Shown piece after piece: positions 1 through 8,101 of a stretch of 64,000 nt of DNA (the first letter of the stretch is position 1; each line of letters opens with the position of its first letter). The notes under the pieces were generated by a model, which worked only from the letters and a program-made list of their open reading frames with translations, was not told the origin of the DNA and ran no database searches. This stretch comes from Shimia ponticola (GTDB lineage: Bacteria; Pseudomonadota; Alphaproteobacteria; Rhodobacterales; Rhodobacteraceae). The DNA is taken from positions 186,001-250,000 of the forward strand of contig NZ_VCDK01000003.1 of assembly GCF_007995215.1 (NCBI RefSeq). The letters run 5' to 3'. The position numbers and the translations under genes were made by a program.

Positions 1-530
1 TTGCGCGCGCCTTTGCAGGAGACGCGAAAATCGTGGTCGCCGACGAACCTGTGTCGGCGCTTGATGTGTCGGTTCAGGCGGCGGTGACGGACCTGTTGAT
101 GGAAATTCAGCGGGAACACAAAACCACACTGCTGTTTATCAGCCACGACCTGTCAATTGTGCGCTATCTCAGCGACCGGGTGATGGTGATGTATCTGGGC
201 CATGTGGTTGAGATGGGCAGCACGGATCAGGTCTTTGCCCCTCCCTATCACCCCTATACCGAGGCGCTGCTGAGCGCGGTGCCCATCGCGGATACCAGCG
301 TTGAAAAAGAGCACATCGTTCTGGAAGGCGACATTCCGTCGGCCATGAACCCGCCTTCGGGTTGCCCATTCCAAACACGGTGCCGTTGGAAATCGGAAGT
401 GCCGGGTGGCCTATGTGAGAAGGAAGTGCCGCCGGTGCGTCACCTGGCCGAAGGGCATCAGGTAAAGTGCCATCTGGCCGACGATATTCTCGCGCGGATG
501 AACCCTGTGATTAAGGTTGCAGCAGAGTAA
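1..530 (+). CDS. Peptide ABC transporter ATP-binding protein, C-terminal part
   Basis: Only the C-terminal part is present; the reading frame is open to the left edge (first full codon at base 3), so the gene starts outside the window. The visible part has Walker B plus D-loop (VVADEPVSALDVSVQA) and the H-loop (FISHDLSIV), followed by the extra C-terminal oligopeptide/dipeptide domain with a Cys-rich stretch (GCPFQTRC...GLC...VKCH) typical of DppD/DppF/OppD/OppF ATPases. It powers import of peptides or related solutes at the inner-membrane face. Which of the two ATPase subunits it is cannot be told; the DEPVSALD form and the C-terminal extension are shared. A hairpin follows the stop. Confidence 0.9.
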   Translation, partial: ARAFAGDAKIVVADEPVSALDVSVQAAVTDLLMEIQREHKTTLLFISHDLSIVRYLSDRVMVMYLGHVVEMGSTDQVFAPPYHPYTEALLSAVPIADTSVEKEHIVLEGDIPSAMNPPSGCPFQTRCRWKSEVPGGLCEKEVPPVRHLAEGHQVKCHLADDILARMNPVIKVAAE

Positions 531-540
531 AGCAAATCTT

Positions 541-572
541 GGTTACGCGCCTGCCATTTGCGGTGCGTAACC
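541..572. terminator. Inverted repeat between convergent genes
   Basis: A perfect 8-base inverted repeat (GGTTACGC at 541-548, GCGTAACC at 565-572) with a 16-base loop lies ten bases after the ABC ATPase stop and just before the end of the convergent lipoprotein gene. There is no clear T tract, so it may be a weak bidirectional terminator. Confidence 0.45.
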
Positions 573-582
573 TTCACGCTTG

Positions 583-1023
583 CTACTCTAAAGCAGCGCG
601 AACGGCGGCTTCTGTACCGCTCTTGCCCCAACCAAACGCAGATTTGTAAGGTGTGCCAAGCGCCACACCGCTGGCAACATTGACGCCAGACATTTTTGGT
701 CGTTGCGCGCCGACATTCATCTTGATCGCGACGCCGCCGTCACAGGTCATGTCTATGTCGCCCGCACGGGTCACCTTGCCTTCGCACGTCCCCCATGTCG
801 GCCCCGTAACCGTGTACTCTGCTGATCCGTTGGCGTGACCGCGTAGTTCACCGGGCAAAAGTTCCTCGCTGCCATCATCAAACTGCACCAGCATCATGGC
901 GGGAAAGGTGATCTCGAAGGCGCCAGTCATCTGGCCATCGTTCTGGGCGGCGGCAATCATCACCGGTACTTCGCATCCGGATAGTAGAATTGCGGCTCCG
1001 GCCAGCATGACGTTTCTTAGCAT
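583..1023 (-). CDS. Predicted lipoprotein of unknown function
   Basis: 146 residues when started at the ATG at 1023; an upstream in-frame start at 1077 would put 18 residues before the signal peptide, so the inner ATG is preferred. The N-terminus (MLRNVMLAGAAILLSGC) is a short lipoprotein signal with lipobox LSGC. The mature part is rich in Gly, Thr and Asp and contains two further Cys (WGTCEG, MTCDGG) that could form a disulfide in the periplasm. I do not recognise the family; it is probably an outer- or inner-membrane-anchored periplasmic protein. It stands alone, convergent to the ABC ATPase. Confidence 0.7.
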   Translation of the reverse strand: MLRNVMLAGAAILLSGCEVPVMIAAAQNDGQMTGAFEITFPAMMLVQFDDGSEELLPGELRGHANGSAEYTVTGPTWGTCEGKVTRAGDIDMTCDGGVAIKMNVGAQRPKMSGVNVASGVALGTPYKSAFGWGKSGTEAAVRAALE

Positions 1024-1124
1024 ATTTGTCCCCCCAACATTGCGCACCAGTCTGGCGAGCACAAAAGAGTGAGTCAATTTTGGGGAGCCCGGCGGCCTCT
1101 AGGTGGGATACAGAGCCGAGCGAC

Positions 1125-1310
1125 TTAACGCTTGCTCCACCAGATTTGGAAAAGATCGTAAACAGCCCAAGCCGACATGCAGATAATGATCACCCAGCGG
1201 ATGGGACCAGCGTTGTCAATTGTCTCTGCGTCGGCAAGCAGATGAAGGACGATCCATACAAAGGCGATCAGGATGGCCCAAACGATAAGTGACCTTCTCA
1301 GCGAGCGCAT
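1125..1310 (-). CDS. Small membrane protein
   Basis: 61 residues with two hydrophobic segments (about residues 7-26 and 38-55), ending in a basic WWSKR tail. The start codon lies 7 bases after the stop of the lytic transglycosylase on the same strand, so the two are probably co-transcribed. No family recognised. Confidence is limited by the short length, but spacing and the two clean membrane spans support a real gene. Confidence 0.55.
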   Translation of the reverse strand: MRSLRRSLIVWAILIAFVWIVLHLLADAETIDNAGPIRWVIIICMSAWAVYDLFQIWWSKR

Positions 1311-1317
1311 AGGACGA

Positions 1318-1899
1318 TCATGACCCCATGATGATCTTCACGTAGTTCTGCGTTTCCCTGAACGGGGGAATGCCGCCGTACTGCTCGACCCTGTGAGGTC
1401 CGGCGTTGTAGGCGGCGAGCGCGAGGCGCCAGTCGCGGAACTTTACGTATTGCTCTTTGAGGTAGCGGGCGCCGCCTTCGAGATTTTGCTTGGGGTCTTT
1501 GGGATCGACACCAAGATACTTGGCGGTGCCGGGCATCAACTGGGCTAGACCGTAGGCACCGGCGTGGCTTTTGGCCTTAGGGTTCCAACGACTCTCTTGA
1601 TTGACAAGCCGCAGGAACAAATCCTCTGGAATGCCATGACGGCGGGCGGCGTCGCGCGCCATTTGCAAATACGGGCCACGGTATTTGCCGTTGTATCCAG
1701 GCGTTGCGAATTTGGACGGAACAACGATGGGCTTGGGCTTTAGGCGGACCGAGTTCGAATACTGCGCCGATGCGCGGTTATCGAGAACGTCCAACTGGGA
1801 TTTAAAGATTGAGGTTCTGGATTTGGTCGACGTCGTCTGTTGCGCCAAAACGCCTGTCGCCACACACGACACCACAAAAGCTGCCACTAGGTAACGCAT
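1318..1899 (-). CDS. Lytic transglycosylase (SLT domain)
   Basis: 193 residues. An N-terminal signal peptide ([20 protein letters not shown]) leads into a low-complexity linker and then an SLT/lysozyme-like fold from about residue 80. Visible family motifs are the catalytic Glu in NQESRWNP, the [13 protein letters not shown] motif, the NLEGGARYL motif and the AYNAGP motif. It would cleave peptidoglycan glycan strands in the periplasm with formation of 1,6-anhydro-MurNAc. The short domain without extra modules suggests a small MltE/Slt-type enzyme. Probably co-transcribed with the small membrane protein that follows. Confidence 0.92.
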   Translation of the reverse strand: MRYLVAAFVVSCVATGVLAQQTTSTKSRTSIFKSQLDVLDNRASAQYSNSVRLKPKPIVVPSKFATPGYNGKYRGPYLQMARDAARRHGIPEDLFLRLVNQESRWNPKAKSHAGAYGLAQLMPGTAKYLGVDPKDPKQNLEGGARYLKEQYVKFRDWRLALAAYNAGPHRVEQYGGIPPFRETQNYVKIIMGS

Positions 1900-2039
1900 C
1901 TGCTCGCCCCATTTTCTGTGGACAACATATAGGATTTGGGCGGGATTGCACCACCGTAGATGGACATTTACCCGCCTTTAACCCACAAATACGCAAGATT
2001 TGCATCAAAACGACGACATGAGAATCAAGGAGGTCCGCC

Positions 2040-2552
2040 ATGGCCGGGTCGGTTAACAAAGTCATCCTGATCGGCAATCTGGGTGCTGACCCAGAGGTGC
2101 GCACGTTCCAGAACGGTGGCAAGGTCTGCAATTTGCGGATCGCAACGTCTGAAAACTGGAAGGATCGCAACACCGGGGAACGCCGTGAGCGGACCGAATG
2201 GCACACGGTTGCGATCTTTAGCGAACCTTTGGCCCGCGTTGCAGAGCAGTACCTGCGCAAAGGCTCCAAGGTCTATATCGAAGGCAAGCTGGAAACCCGC
2301 AAGTGGCAGGATCAGAACGGTCAGGACCGCTACTCGACCGAGGTTGTGCTGCGCCCCTATCAGTCTGAACTCACCATGTTGGACGGTCGGAATGATCGTC
2401 AGGGGGGTGGCTATGATCAGGTTGGCGGCGGGTCCTCTGGTGGCGGCTACAGTCAAGGCGGCGGTGGCGGTTACGGAGGCGGCCAAGGTGGCGGCGGTGG
2501 CTATTCGTCCCCTGCCCCGGCTGCGGATATCGACGACGAGATCCCGTTCTAA
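2040..2552 (+). CDS. ssb: Single-stranded DNA-binding protein
   Basis: 170 residues, start ATG preceded by a strong AAGGAGG site at 2027-2033. The first 110 residues form the OB fold ([21 protein letters not shown], then VEFRTEW-type EWHTVAIF and [13 protein letters not shown]). A very Gly-rich linker (residues about 120-155) follows, ending in the acidic tip DIDDEIPF that binds partner repair and replication proteins. Length and layout are normal for alphaproteobacterial SSB. It coats ssDNA as a tetramer during replication, recombination and repair. No LexA box was recognised in the 140 bases upstream. Confidence 0.97.
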   Translation: MAGSVNKVILIGNLGADPEVRTFQNGGKVCNLRIATSENWKDRNTGERRERTEWHTVAIFSEPLARVAEQYLRKGSKVYIEGKLETRKWQDQNGQDRYSTEVVLRPYQSELTMLDGRNDRQGGGYDQVGGGSSGGGYSQGGGGGYGGGQGGGGGYSSPAPAADIDDEIPF

Positions 2553-2609
2553 GTCAGTTGCCACACCTGCGCGTCCGCAGGTCGTCAGACATGGGTCGCA
2601 GTTGCGATC

Positions 2610-3677
2610 CTAGCGCCCGCGTCCGGCAAGGTCGCGGGCGCGTCCGTTATCGGACACGATAAACGGCGTCAGAAGCGGCAGAGCCGTTTCATCCCCGTCC
2701 CGCAGACGCCGCAGCAGAGCGATGGCAGAGGGCGACTCCAAGATGATCTGGTGGTTCAGGCTTCTGGTTTCACCGAAGGCTGTCAGGTCGATCAGGGTGA
2801 CGGGCAAACCAGCCACATCCTCGGCAGAGGTCAGCGTTCCCAACCGATTGCGTCCGCCGGTAAAGAGCGAAGATATCCGAAGGGCTTGATCCTGCTGAGC
2901 CACGAACACCACAAAGGGATTGGGCAGCGGAACCGCCTCTTGGATTTCATCCACCTGCCGACGGAATACGTCGGGATCAATGTCCGGCGAAATCAGGATC
3001 AGCCCTGACACCCGCGCCAGCGTGGCGCGGTCCCCGCGTTGCGCCAGATCGCGCAGCGCCTCCATCACCAAGAGCGCACCCATGGAATGTGCAATGATCA
3101 GAACCTCGCCCTCCGACCGTGACAGGTTGCGCAGCGACATGCGGAAATCACGACGTGCAAAAAGCACCGAGTCCCGATCATACAAGTAACCCCGCAGGTC
3201 GGCGGCGGATGGCCACGCGAAGGCAACCGTCGGGGACGTGATGCCAAAATCCTCTCGGATCTGAGCCGTCTGAAACACGGCTTCGGCCACGTTGTTGTTG
3301 AAACCGTGCACGAACATGACCGTTTCGCGCCGGGCGCGAATGTCAGCGTGCATCGCGCGTTCGGACGAGAACTCTTTGATGTCAGCAACAGTGAAATGCT
3401 TGTTGCTGTCCGGCACGCCTCGGGGCCACTCGATTTCTCCTGCCACGTGCTTTGGCGGGATCGACACCGTGACCCGACCAAACCGCCGATCACCTTCACG
3501 TTCTGATCCAAAGAACCCGTCAAGTTGCCCCTCGGGTTGGGTCGTGATGACATGCACATCTTGCAGCGTTGCATCCGGGTTGGGCGGCGCAGCTACAGGG
3601 ATGCGCGGCGGGCTGCAGGCACTGAGCAGCCCAAGAGCCAGCCCCAAGGCCAGCGCAACACCCAAACGCGGTGTCAC
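2610..3677 (-). CDS. Alpha/beta hydrolase lipoprotein (DUF900 type)
   Basis: 355 residues from a GTG start that overlaps the aroB stop by four bases (GTGA), so translation is probably coupled to aroB. N-terminal lipoprotein signal with lipobox LLSAC. The hydrolase core shows the oxyanion segment MFVHGFNNN and the nucleophile elbow IIAHSMGALL, a layout seen in DUF900 proteins (esterase/lipase-like, function not established). A late His in LNHQII may complete the triad. It is predicted to act in the periplasm, anchored to a membrane. The linkage to shikimate genes is positional rather than functional. Confidence 0.82.
   Translation of the reverse strand: MTPRLGVALALGLALGLLSACSPPRIPVAAPPNPDATLQDVHVITTQPEGQLDGFFGSEREGDRRFGRVTVSIPPKHVAGEIEWPRGVPDSNKHFTVADIKEFSSERAMHADIRARRETVMFVHGFNNNVAEAVFQTAQIREDFGITSPTVAFAWPSAADLRGYLYDRDSVLFARRDFRMSLRNLSRSEGEVLIIAHSMGALLVMEALRDLAQRGDRATLARVSGLILISPDIDPDVFRRQVDEIQEAVPLPNPFVVFVAQQDQALRISSLFTGGRNRLGTLTSAEDVAGLPVTLIDLTAFGETRSLNHQIILESPSAIALLRRLRDGDETALPLLTPFIVSDNGRARDLAGRGR
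2613..2641. terminator. GC-rich inverted repeat after ssb
   Basis: Perfect 9-base inverted repeat (GCGCCCGCG at 2613-2621, CGCGGGCGC at 2633-2641) lying inside the last codons of the hydrolase gene on the other strand, about 60 bases after the ssb stop. No T tract. It may act as a weak or Rho-assisted end for ssb transcripts. Confidence 0.35.
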
Positions 3678-4777
3678 GCGGCGTCCCGGATGACATCGAG
3701 CACGGCTTCTGATGCGACGTCCGAGGTAACAAATGCGTTGCCGATGCCACGCATCAAGATGAAACGCAGCTTGCCGTCGATAACCTTTTTGTCCTGCCCC
3801 ATCAGTTCCAGCAACGCGGCTGCGTCAGGTAGATCACCCGGAATATCAGACAGCCGCGCGCGCATGCCCATCTCGTGAAGATGCGCCTGAACGCGGCTTG
3901 GGTCCTCTTGTGGCGACAGGCCCAAACGCGATGAAAGATCAGCTGCCATCGCGCAGCCAATGGCCACGCCTTCGCCATGGAGCAGACGATCTGAATAGCC
4001 GGTTGCGTTCTCAAGCGCGTGGCAGAACGTGTGGCCAAGGTTCAAAAGCGCACGGTCACCCTGTTCGGTTTCGTCTCGGGCAACGATATCGGCCTTCATC
4101 TGAACCGACCGCTTTACGGCATGGATGCGTTTTTCCACGTCACCGTCGGCCATGGCTGGCGCGTTCGCCTCCAACCATTCGAAAAAGCCCGCGTCGCCCA
4201 AAAGGCCGTATTTCATGACTTCGCCATAGCCAGCCAGAAAATCGCGCCGCGTGAGCGTGCCAAGCGCCTCGACATCCGCCAAGACCAGTGACGGTTGGTG
4301 AAAGGCCCCGATCAGATTCTTGCCCTGGGGCGCATTGATTGCGGTTTTCCCACCAACCGAACTGTCGACCTGTGCGAGCAAGGTTGTTGGAATCTGGATA
4401 TAGCGCACGCCCCGCCGCAGGATCGCAGCCGCAAATCCCACCAGATCGCCAATGACTCCACCGCCAAAGGCGATGACAGCATCATTTCTCTCGATCTTTT
4501 CAGCCAGAAGCCATTCGACGCTCTGCGACAGTGGCCCCCATGATTTGGTGGCTTCCCCAGCAGGCAGCGTCAGTGCGGAATGCGTGATACCGGCGCCGTC
4601 GAGCGCTTTTTCCAGTGTCGCCAGATGCAACGGCGCGACGGTTTCATCGGTAATGATCGCCACACGTGGACGTCTCAGAAGCGGTGCGATCAAATCCCCG
4701 GCCGAAGTCAAAAGGCCAGTACCGATCAGCACATCATAGGCGCGGTCCCCCAAGGGCACATGCACGGTTTCACGCAT
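3674..4777 (-). CDS. aroB: 3-dehydroquinate synthase
   Basis: 367 residues when started at the ATG at 4777, which has a GGAGG site just upstream; longer in-frame starts lack one. Family features include the NAD-binding segment (AFGGGVIGDLVGFAAA), the TTLLAQVDSSVGGKTAIN motif, KNLIGAFHQPSLVLAD, and the metal-binding Glu/His positions (GYGEVMKYG, LNLGHTFCHALE, LLHGEGVAIG). It converts DAHP to 3-dehydroquinate, step two of the shikimate pathway, in the cytoplasm. The start overlaps the end of aroK by eight bases, giving an aroK-aroB-hydrolase operon. Confidence 0.97.
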   Translation of the reverse strand: MRETVHVPLGDRAYDVLIGTGLLTSAGDLIAPLLRRPRVAIITDETVAPLHLATLEKALDGAGITHSALTLPAGEATKSWGPLSQSVEWLLAEKIERNDAVIAFGGGVIGDLVGFAAAILRRGVRYIQIPTTLLAQVDSSVGGKTAINAPQGKNLIGAFHQPSLVLADVEALGTLTRRDFLAGYGEVMKYGLLGDAGFFEWLEANAPAMADGDVEKRIHAVKRSVQMKADIVARDETEQGDRALLNLGHTFCHALENATGYSDRLLHGEGVAIGCAMAADLSSRLGLSPQEDPSRVQAHLHEMGMRARLSDIPGDLPDAAALLELMGQDKKVIDGKLRFILMRGIGNAFVTSDVASEAVLDVIRDAA

Positions 4778-5351
4778 TTTGAACCTCCAGGACGTCGGGG
4801 CGCGCGGACAAAGCCGCGATGACGGCATCTGTCATGTCTTCGATCGAATACTTGGGATCTGCGGCAACGGCGAGCCCGGCTTGCGCATAATGCGGCACCC
4901 GTTCGGCCATAATCCGCGCAAGAGTGGCCTTTGGATCGGGCGTCCGCAGCAAGGGGCGCGTATCTTTGTGCCGCACGCGTTCCCACAGCAGTTCCAGATC
5001 GGCCTCAAGCCAGACCGACAACCCGCGCTCGGCAATTGCGGCTTTGGTGTCATCACGCAGGAATGCGCCACCTCCTGTCGACAGGATCGACGGCGTTTCG
5101 TCCAACAGGCGTGCGATGACCTGTGCTTCTTTATCGCGAAAGAACGGCTCGCCATCGCGTTCGAAAATCTCTGCAATGGTCATATTGGCGGCCAATTCCA
5201 CCTCGTGATCAGAGTCTTTGAAGGGCGCACCTAATCGCGCCGCCAAGGCGCGCCCAATCGCTGTTTTGCCCGCGCCCATCATCCCAACAAGGACAATCGT
5301 CCGCTTGAGGGCGAAGCGTTCTGGGTTCGGCTGTGCGTTCACGTGCGCCAT
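4770..5351 (-). CDS. aroK: Shikimate kinase
   Basis: 193 residues from the ATG at 5351; an upstream in-frame opening reaching 5678 runs antisense to other genes and looks non-coding. P-loop GMMGAGKT, shikimate-binding DSDHEVE, the FERDGEPFFRDKE motif, STGGGAF and the lid RVRHKDTRPLL are all present. It phosphorylates shikimate at the 3-OH with ATP. First gene of the aroK-aroB pair, with overlapping ends, the arrangement usual in Rhodobacteraceae. The 126 bases to the divergent small membrane protein gene must hold both promoters. Confidence 0.96.
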   Translation of the reverse strand: MAHVNAQPNPERFALKRTIVLVGMMGAGKTAIGRALAARLGAPFKDSDHEVELAANMTIAEIFERDGEPFFRDKEAQVIARLLDETPSILSTGGGAFLRDDTKAAIAERGLSVWLEADLELLWERVRHKDTRPLLRTPDPKATLARIMAERVPHYAQAGLAVAADPKYSIEDMTDAVIAALSARPDVLEVQNA

Positions 5352-5477
5352 GTCCTGCTTATTACTTGCTCTTCTTCTTTGAATGACGTGAATATCCGAA
5401 AAAGGCCATATATAAGGCTCGCAAAATGTGGCGCATCGCAGGATGGCCGGCCGAGGCAAACAAAAGGCAGGGTGCAA

Positions 5478-5630
5478 ATGATTTGGAGACTGATCAAGTT
5501 CGTGGTCGTTCTGAGTGTGCTCGCGGCCATCGGTTTGATCGGCTATGCCTATATTGGTCCGTTTTTTGGCAATGACTTTGCGGCCCCGCAGAACACGGTG
5601 GTGATCCCTCTTGAGTTTCCGTTGGAGTAA
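5478..5630 (+). CDS. Small membrane protein, aroK-xerD neighbourhood
   Basis: 50 residues. One hydrophobic span (about residues 5-25, LIKFVVVLSVLAAIGLIGYAY) followed by a short periplasmic or lumenal tail ending in EFPLE. A longer in-frame opening exists upstream but the ATG at 5478 begins a typical Met-Ile-Trp-Arg-Leu membrane start. Small proteins of this look are common beside aroK in Rhodobacteraceae; function unknown. Its end overlaps the putative TTG start of the next gene by 20 bases. Confidence 0.6.
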   Translation: MIWRLIKFVVVLSVLAAIGLIGYAYIGPFFGNDFAAPQNTVVIPLEFPLE

Positions 5631-7155
5631 CTTGCTGTCAGGCATTGCCATGTCGGCGGGCATGGCGGTCCCGGCCATGGGTCAGAGCACAGTGGGCACC
5701 GCTGTCGAAGCCTTGGAGGCTGGCATTGGTGATGCACCCTTGTCGGCAATCGACTGGTTGGATGATTTGCCCGTTGAAGAAGCCCTAGAAGGCGGGATAA
5801 CCGCGCCGATTGAAGCGCCGGTGACCACAACCGGGCTGCCCCCTGCGATCACATCCACAGAGCTTTCCGCCACTGAAGGGCGCGCCATTGGCTTGCTGGC
5901 CCCCGGTGTCAGTGGCTTGCCCGAAACATTGTGGTCCGGCGCAAATGGCACCGCGGTGATTGAAGCGATACGCATGCTGCCTGACCGGCTTTTGCCGGCG
6001 CAGCAGGAATTGCGGTTGCGTGTGCTCCTGGCCCAGACCACTTCGCCGACTGGCGTTGATACGGAAACCTTTCTTCAAGAACGCGCCGTTGCGCTGGCCC
6101 GCACCGGACGCGTGGCCGAGGCGCAGGCCCTGCTGGCACAACTTGAAGCCCTCAGAGCCGATGCATTCGCGGATTTTGCAGCCTTTGGCCTTTTGACCGA
6201 AGCCGACGATGAGGTCTGCGCACGCGCCGATCAATTGGTTCCGGATGATGTGTCGTTTGATTTGCGGGTCTTTTGCCTCGCCCGTGGCGGAGATTGGTCT
6301 GCGGCTGCTGTCTTGGTCCAGACGGCTGCAGTGCTGGGCGACATTCCCGCGGAAGACGCCCTGTTGCTGGCGCAGTTTCTAGACCCCGAAATCGCAGACG
6401 CAGCGCTTCCCACCGGGCCTTTGACGAACCCAAGCCCACTGGCGTTCCGCATGCGCGAGGCCATTGGCACTCCGGTGACAACGGTCGATTTGCCATTGCC
6501 CTACGCCGTCGCCGACTTGCGCCCGCAGGTCGCGTGGAAGGCACAGCTTGACGCCGCAGAACGCCTTGCCAGTGCGGGGGCGATCCCACCCAACCAATTG
6601 CTTGGCCTTTACACTTTGCGCGTCCCGGCTGCGTCAGGCGGTGTCTGGGATCGTGCAGCTGCGGTGCAGGCGTTAGACGGAGCGCTTGGTCAGAACGACA
6701 CTGCGGCCATTGAAGACGCGGCTGCAAATGCCACCGCACTCTTGGCCCCGATGGGGCTTGACGTCGCTTTGGCCGAGATGTTTGCCGAGGACCTTTTGGA
6801 TCACGCCGATGGCGCTGCGGCGCAACGGCTTATTGCCTTGTCTGGTCAGTACGAAGCGATTTCCGGCAGTGCATCGGCGTCAGACCTGTCGCGCGCGCTC
6901 GCGCTTGGCGACACGTCTGCACTCGCGGCGCCAGCGGACCCCAAGCGCAACGCTTTGCACGCAGGTTTTATCACGCCGCCTCAACCCTATGCTGGCACAG
7001 CGCTCGGGTTGGACATCCTGACGGCGATGGCCGACATCGAAGCGGCGCGTCAGGGAGACATCACGCGATTGAGCGACGCGCTGATGACCCTGCGCGGTAT
7101 GGGCTTAGAAGACCTCGCCAGACGCACCGCGCTTCAGATGCTGCTGCTGACATGA
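5611..7155 (+). CDS. Secreted alpha-helical protein of unknown function
   Basis: 514 residues from a TTG at 5611; an ATG at 5650 is a possible alternative but would cut into the signal peptide (LLSGIAMSAGMAVPAMG). The rest is almost entirely Ala/Leu-rich helix with repeated short helical pairs, reminiscent of TPR-like solenoids, although I see no clean TPR consensus. Two isolated Cys occur near residues 200-220. It is predicted periplasmic. Its stop overlaps the xerD start by four bases (ATGA), so the pair is translationally coupled. Homologues appear in this position in related genomes from memory; function not known. Confidence 0.65.
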   Translation: MSFRWSNLLSGIAMSAGMAVPAMGQSTVGTAVEALEAGIGDAPLSAIDWLDDLPVEEALEGGITAPIEAPVTTTGLPPAITSTELSATEGRAIGLLAPGVSGLPETLWSGANGTAVIEAIRMLPDRLLPAQQELRLRVLLAQTTSPTGVDTETFLQERAVALARTGRVAEAQALLAQLEALRADAFADFAAFGLLTEADDEVCARADQLVPDDVSFDLRVFCLARGGDWSAAAVLVQTAAVLGDIPAEDALLLAQFLDPEIADAALPTGPLTNPSPLAFRMREAIGTPVTTVDLPLPYAVADLRPQVAWKAQLDAAERLASAGAIPPNQLLGLYTLRVPAASGGVWDRAAAVQALDGALGQNDTAAIEDAAANATALLAPMGLDVALAEMFAEDLLDHADGAAAQRLIALSGQYEAISGSASASDLSRALALGDTSALAAPADPKRNALHAGFITPPQPYAGTALGLDILTAMADIEAARQGDITRLSDALMTLRGMGLEDLARRTALQMLLLT

Positions 7156-8060
7156 ACGACCTGCACTGGATACAGGGCTTTATCGAAGCACAGGCGGCAG
7201 AGCTTGATGCCGCTGCAAACACGCAATCCGCCTACGCCCGCGACCTCAAGGACGTGGTCGATTGGTTTTCAAACCGAAACCTCGATTTCGCGACTGCCAC
7301 GCAAGCAGATATCGAAGCTTATCTTATCCATTGCGAGGCACAGGGGCTGGCCAAGTCGACGCGTGCGCGGCGGCTGTCGTCGATCAAACAGCTGTACCGA
7401 TATGCCTTTGAGGAAGGCCTGCGCGCAGACAATCCGGCGATCCAAATCCGTGGCCCCGGGCGGGAAAAACGCCTGCCTAAGACGCTGAGCCTCGATGAAG
7501 TCGAACGTCTCCTGCAAGCGGCCCGGACCCATAGCAAGTCGGAGTCGATCCGATTGCGCACGACCTGCCTGATGGAACTGCTCTACGCGACAGGGATGCG
7601 GGTGACAGAGCTTGTTTCGCTGCCGCTGTCTTCGGCACGGGGGGACCCGCGCATGTTGCTCATCCGGGGCAAAGGCGGAAAGGAACGCATGGTGCCGCTG
7701 TCGGACCCGGCACGCGACGCAATGGCCGCTTGGTTGCAACATCTTGATGCCCAAGACGGGCCATCGCCGAAATTTCTCTTTGCCTCGCGCGGAAAGCTGG
7801 GCCACCTGACGCGTCACGCCTTTTACATGCTGATCAAAGAGCTTGCGGTCACCGGTGGCGTCAGTCCTGAAAAGGTCACTCCCCATACTTTGCGCCATGC
7901 CTTTGCGACCCACCTTCTTGAGAATGGCGCGGACCTACGCGCGATCCAGACATTGCTGGGCCATGCCGATGTGGCGACGACAGAAATTTACACCCACGTG
8001 CTGGAAGAACGGCTCAAGGACCTGGTGCTGACGCATCACCCGCTGGCGAAAGACGACTAG
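7152..8060 (+). CDS. xerD: Site-specific tyrosine recombinase XerD
   Basis: 302 residues. N-terminal SAM-like core-binding domain (residues 1-95, with TQSAYARDLKDV) and C-terminal catalytic domain carrying all pentad residues: Arg in TGMRVTEL, Lys in GKGGKER, HTLRH, LGHAD and the nucleophile Tyr in TEIYTH. The HAFATHLLENGADLRAIQ segment is closer to XerD than XerC of E. coli. It resolves chromosome dimers at dif together with XerC at the septum. Overlaps the upstream gene by four bases. No dif-like site was recognised in the window. Confidence 0.9.
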   Translation: MNDLHWIQGFIEAQAAELDAAANTQSAYARDLKDVVDWFSNRNLDFATATQADIEAYLIHCEAQGLAKSTRARRLSSIKQLYRYAFEEGLRADNPAIQIRGPGREKRLPKTLSLDEVERLLQAARTHSKSESIRLRTTCLMELLYATGMRVTELVSLPLSSARGDPRMLLIRGKGGKERMVPLSDPARDAMAAWLQHLDAQDGPSPKFLFASRGKLGHLTRHAFYMLIKELAVTGGVSPEKVTPHTLRHAFATHLLENGADLRAIQTLLGHADVATTEIYTHVLEERLKDLVLTHHPLAKDD

Positions 8061-8101
8061 CGCCCCTTGCCGCAGGCGGTTTGCCGCAGCATATCACCGT
8101 C

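Noticed and set aside
5352-5678. Long N-terminal extension of shikimate kinase
   Set aside because: The first 109 codons of that frame run antisense to the small membrane protein and the secreted protein genes and lack kinase similarity; ATG at 5351 starts a normal-length enzyme.
7152-8060. Tyrosine recombinase as a phage or island integrase
   Set aside because: Sequence and core-gene context fit XerD; no attachment site or phage genes nearby.
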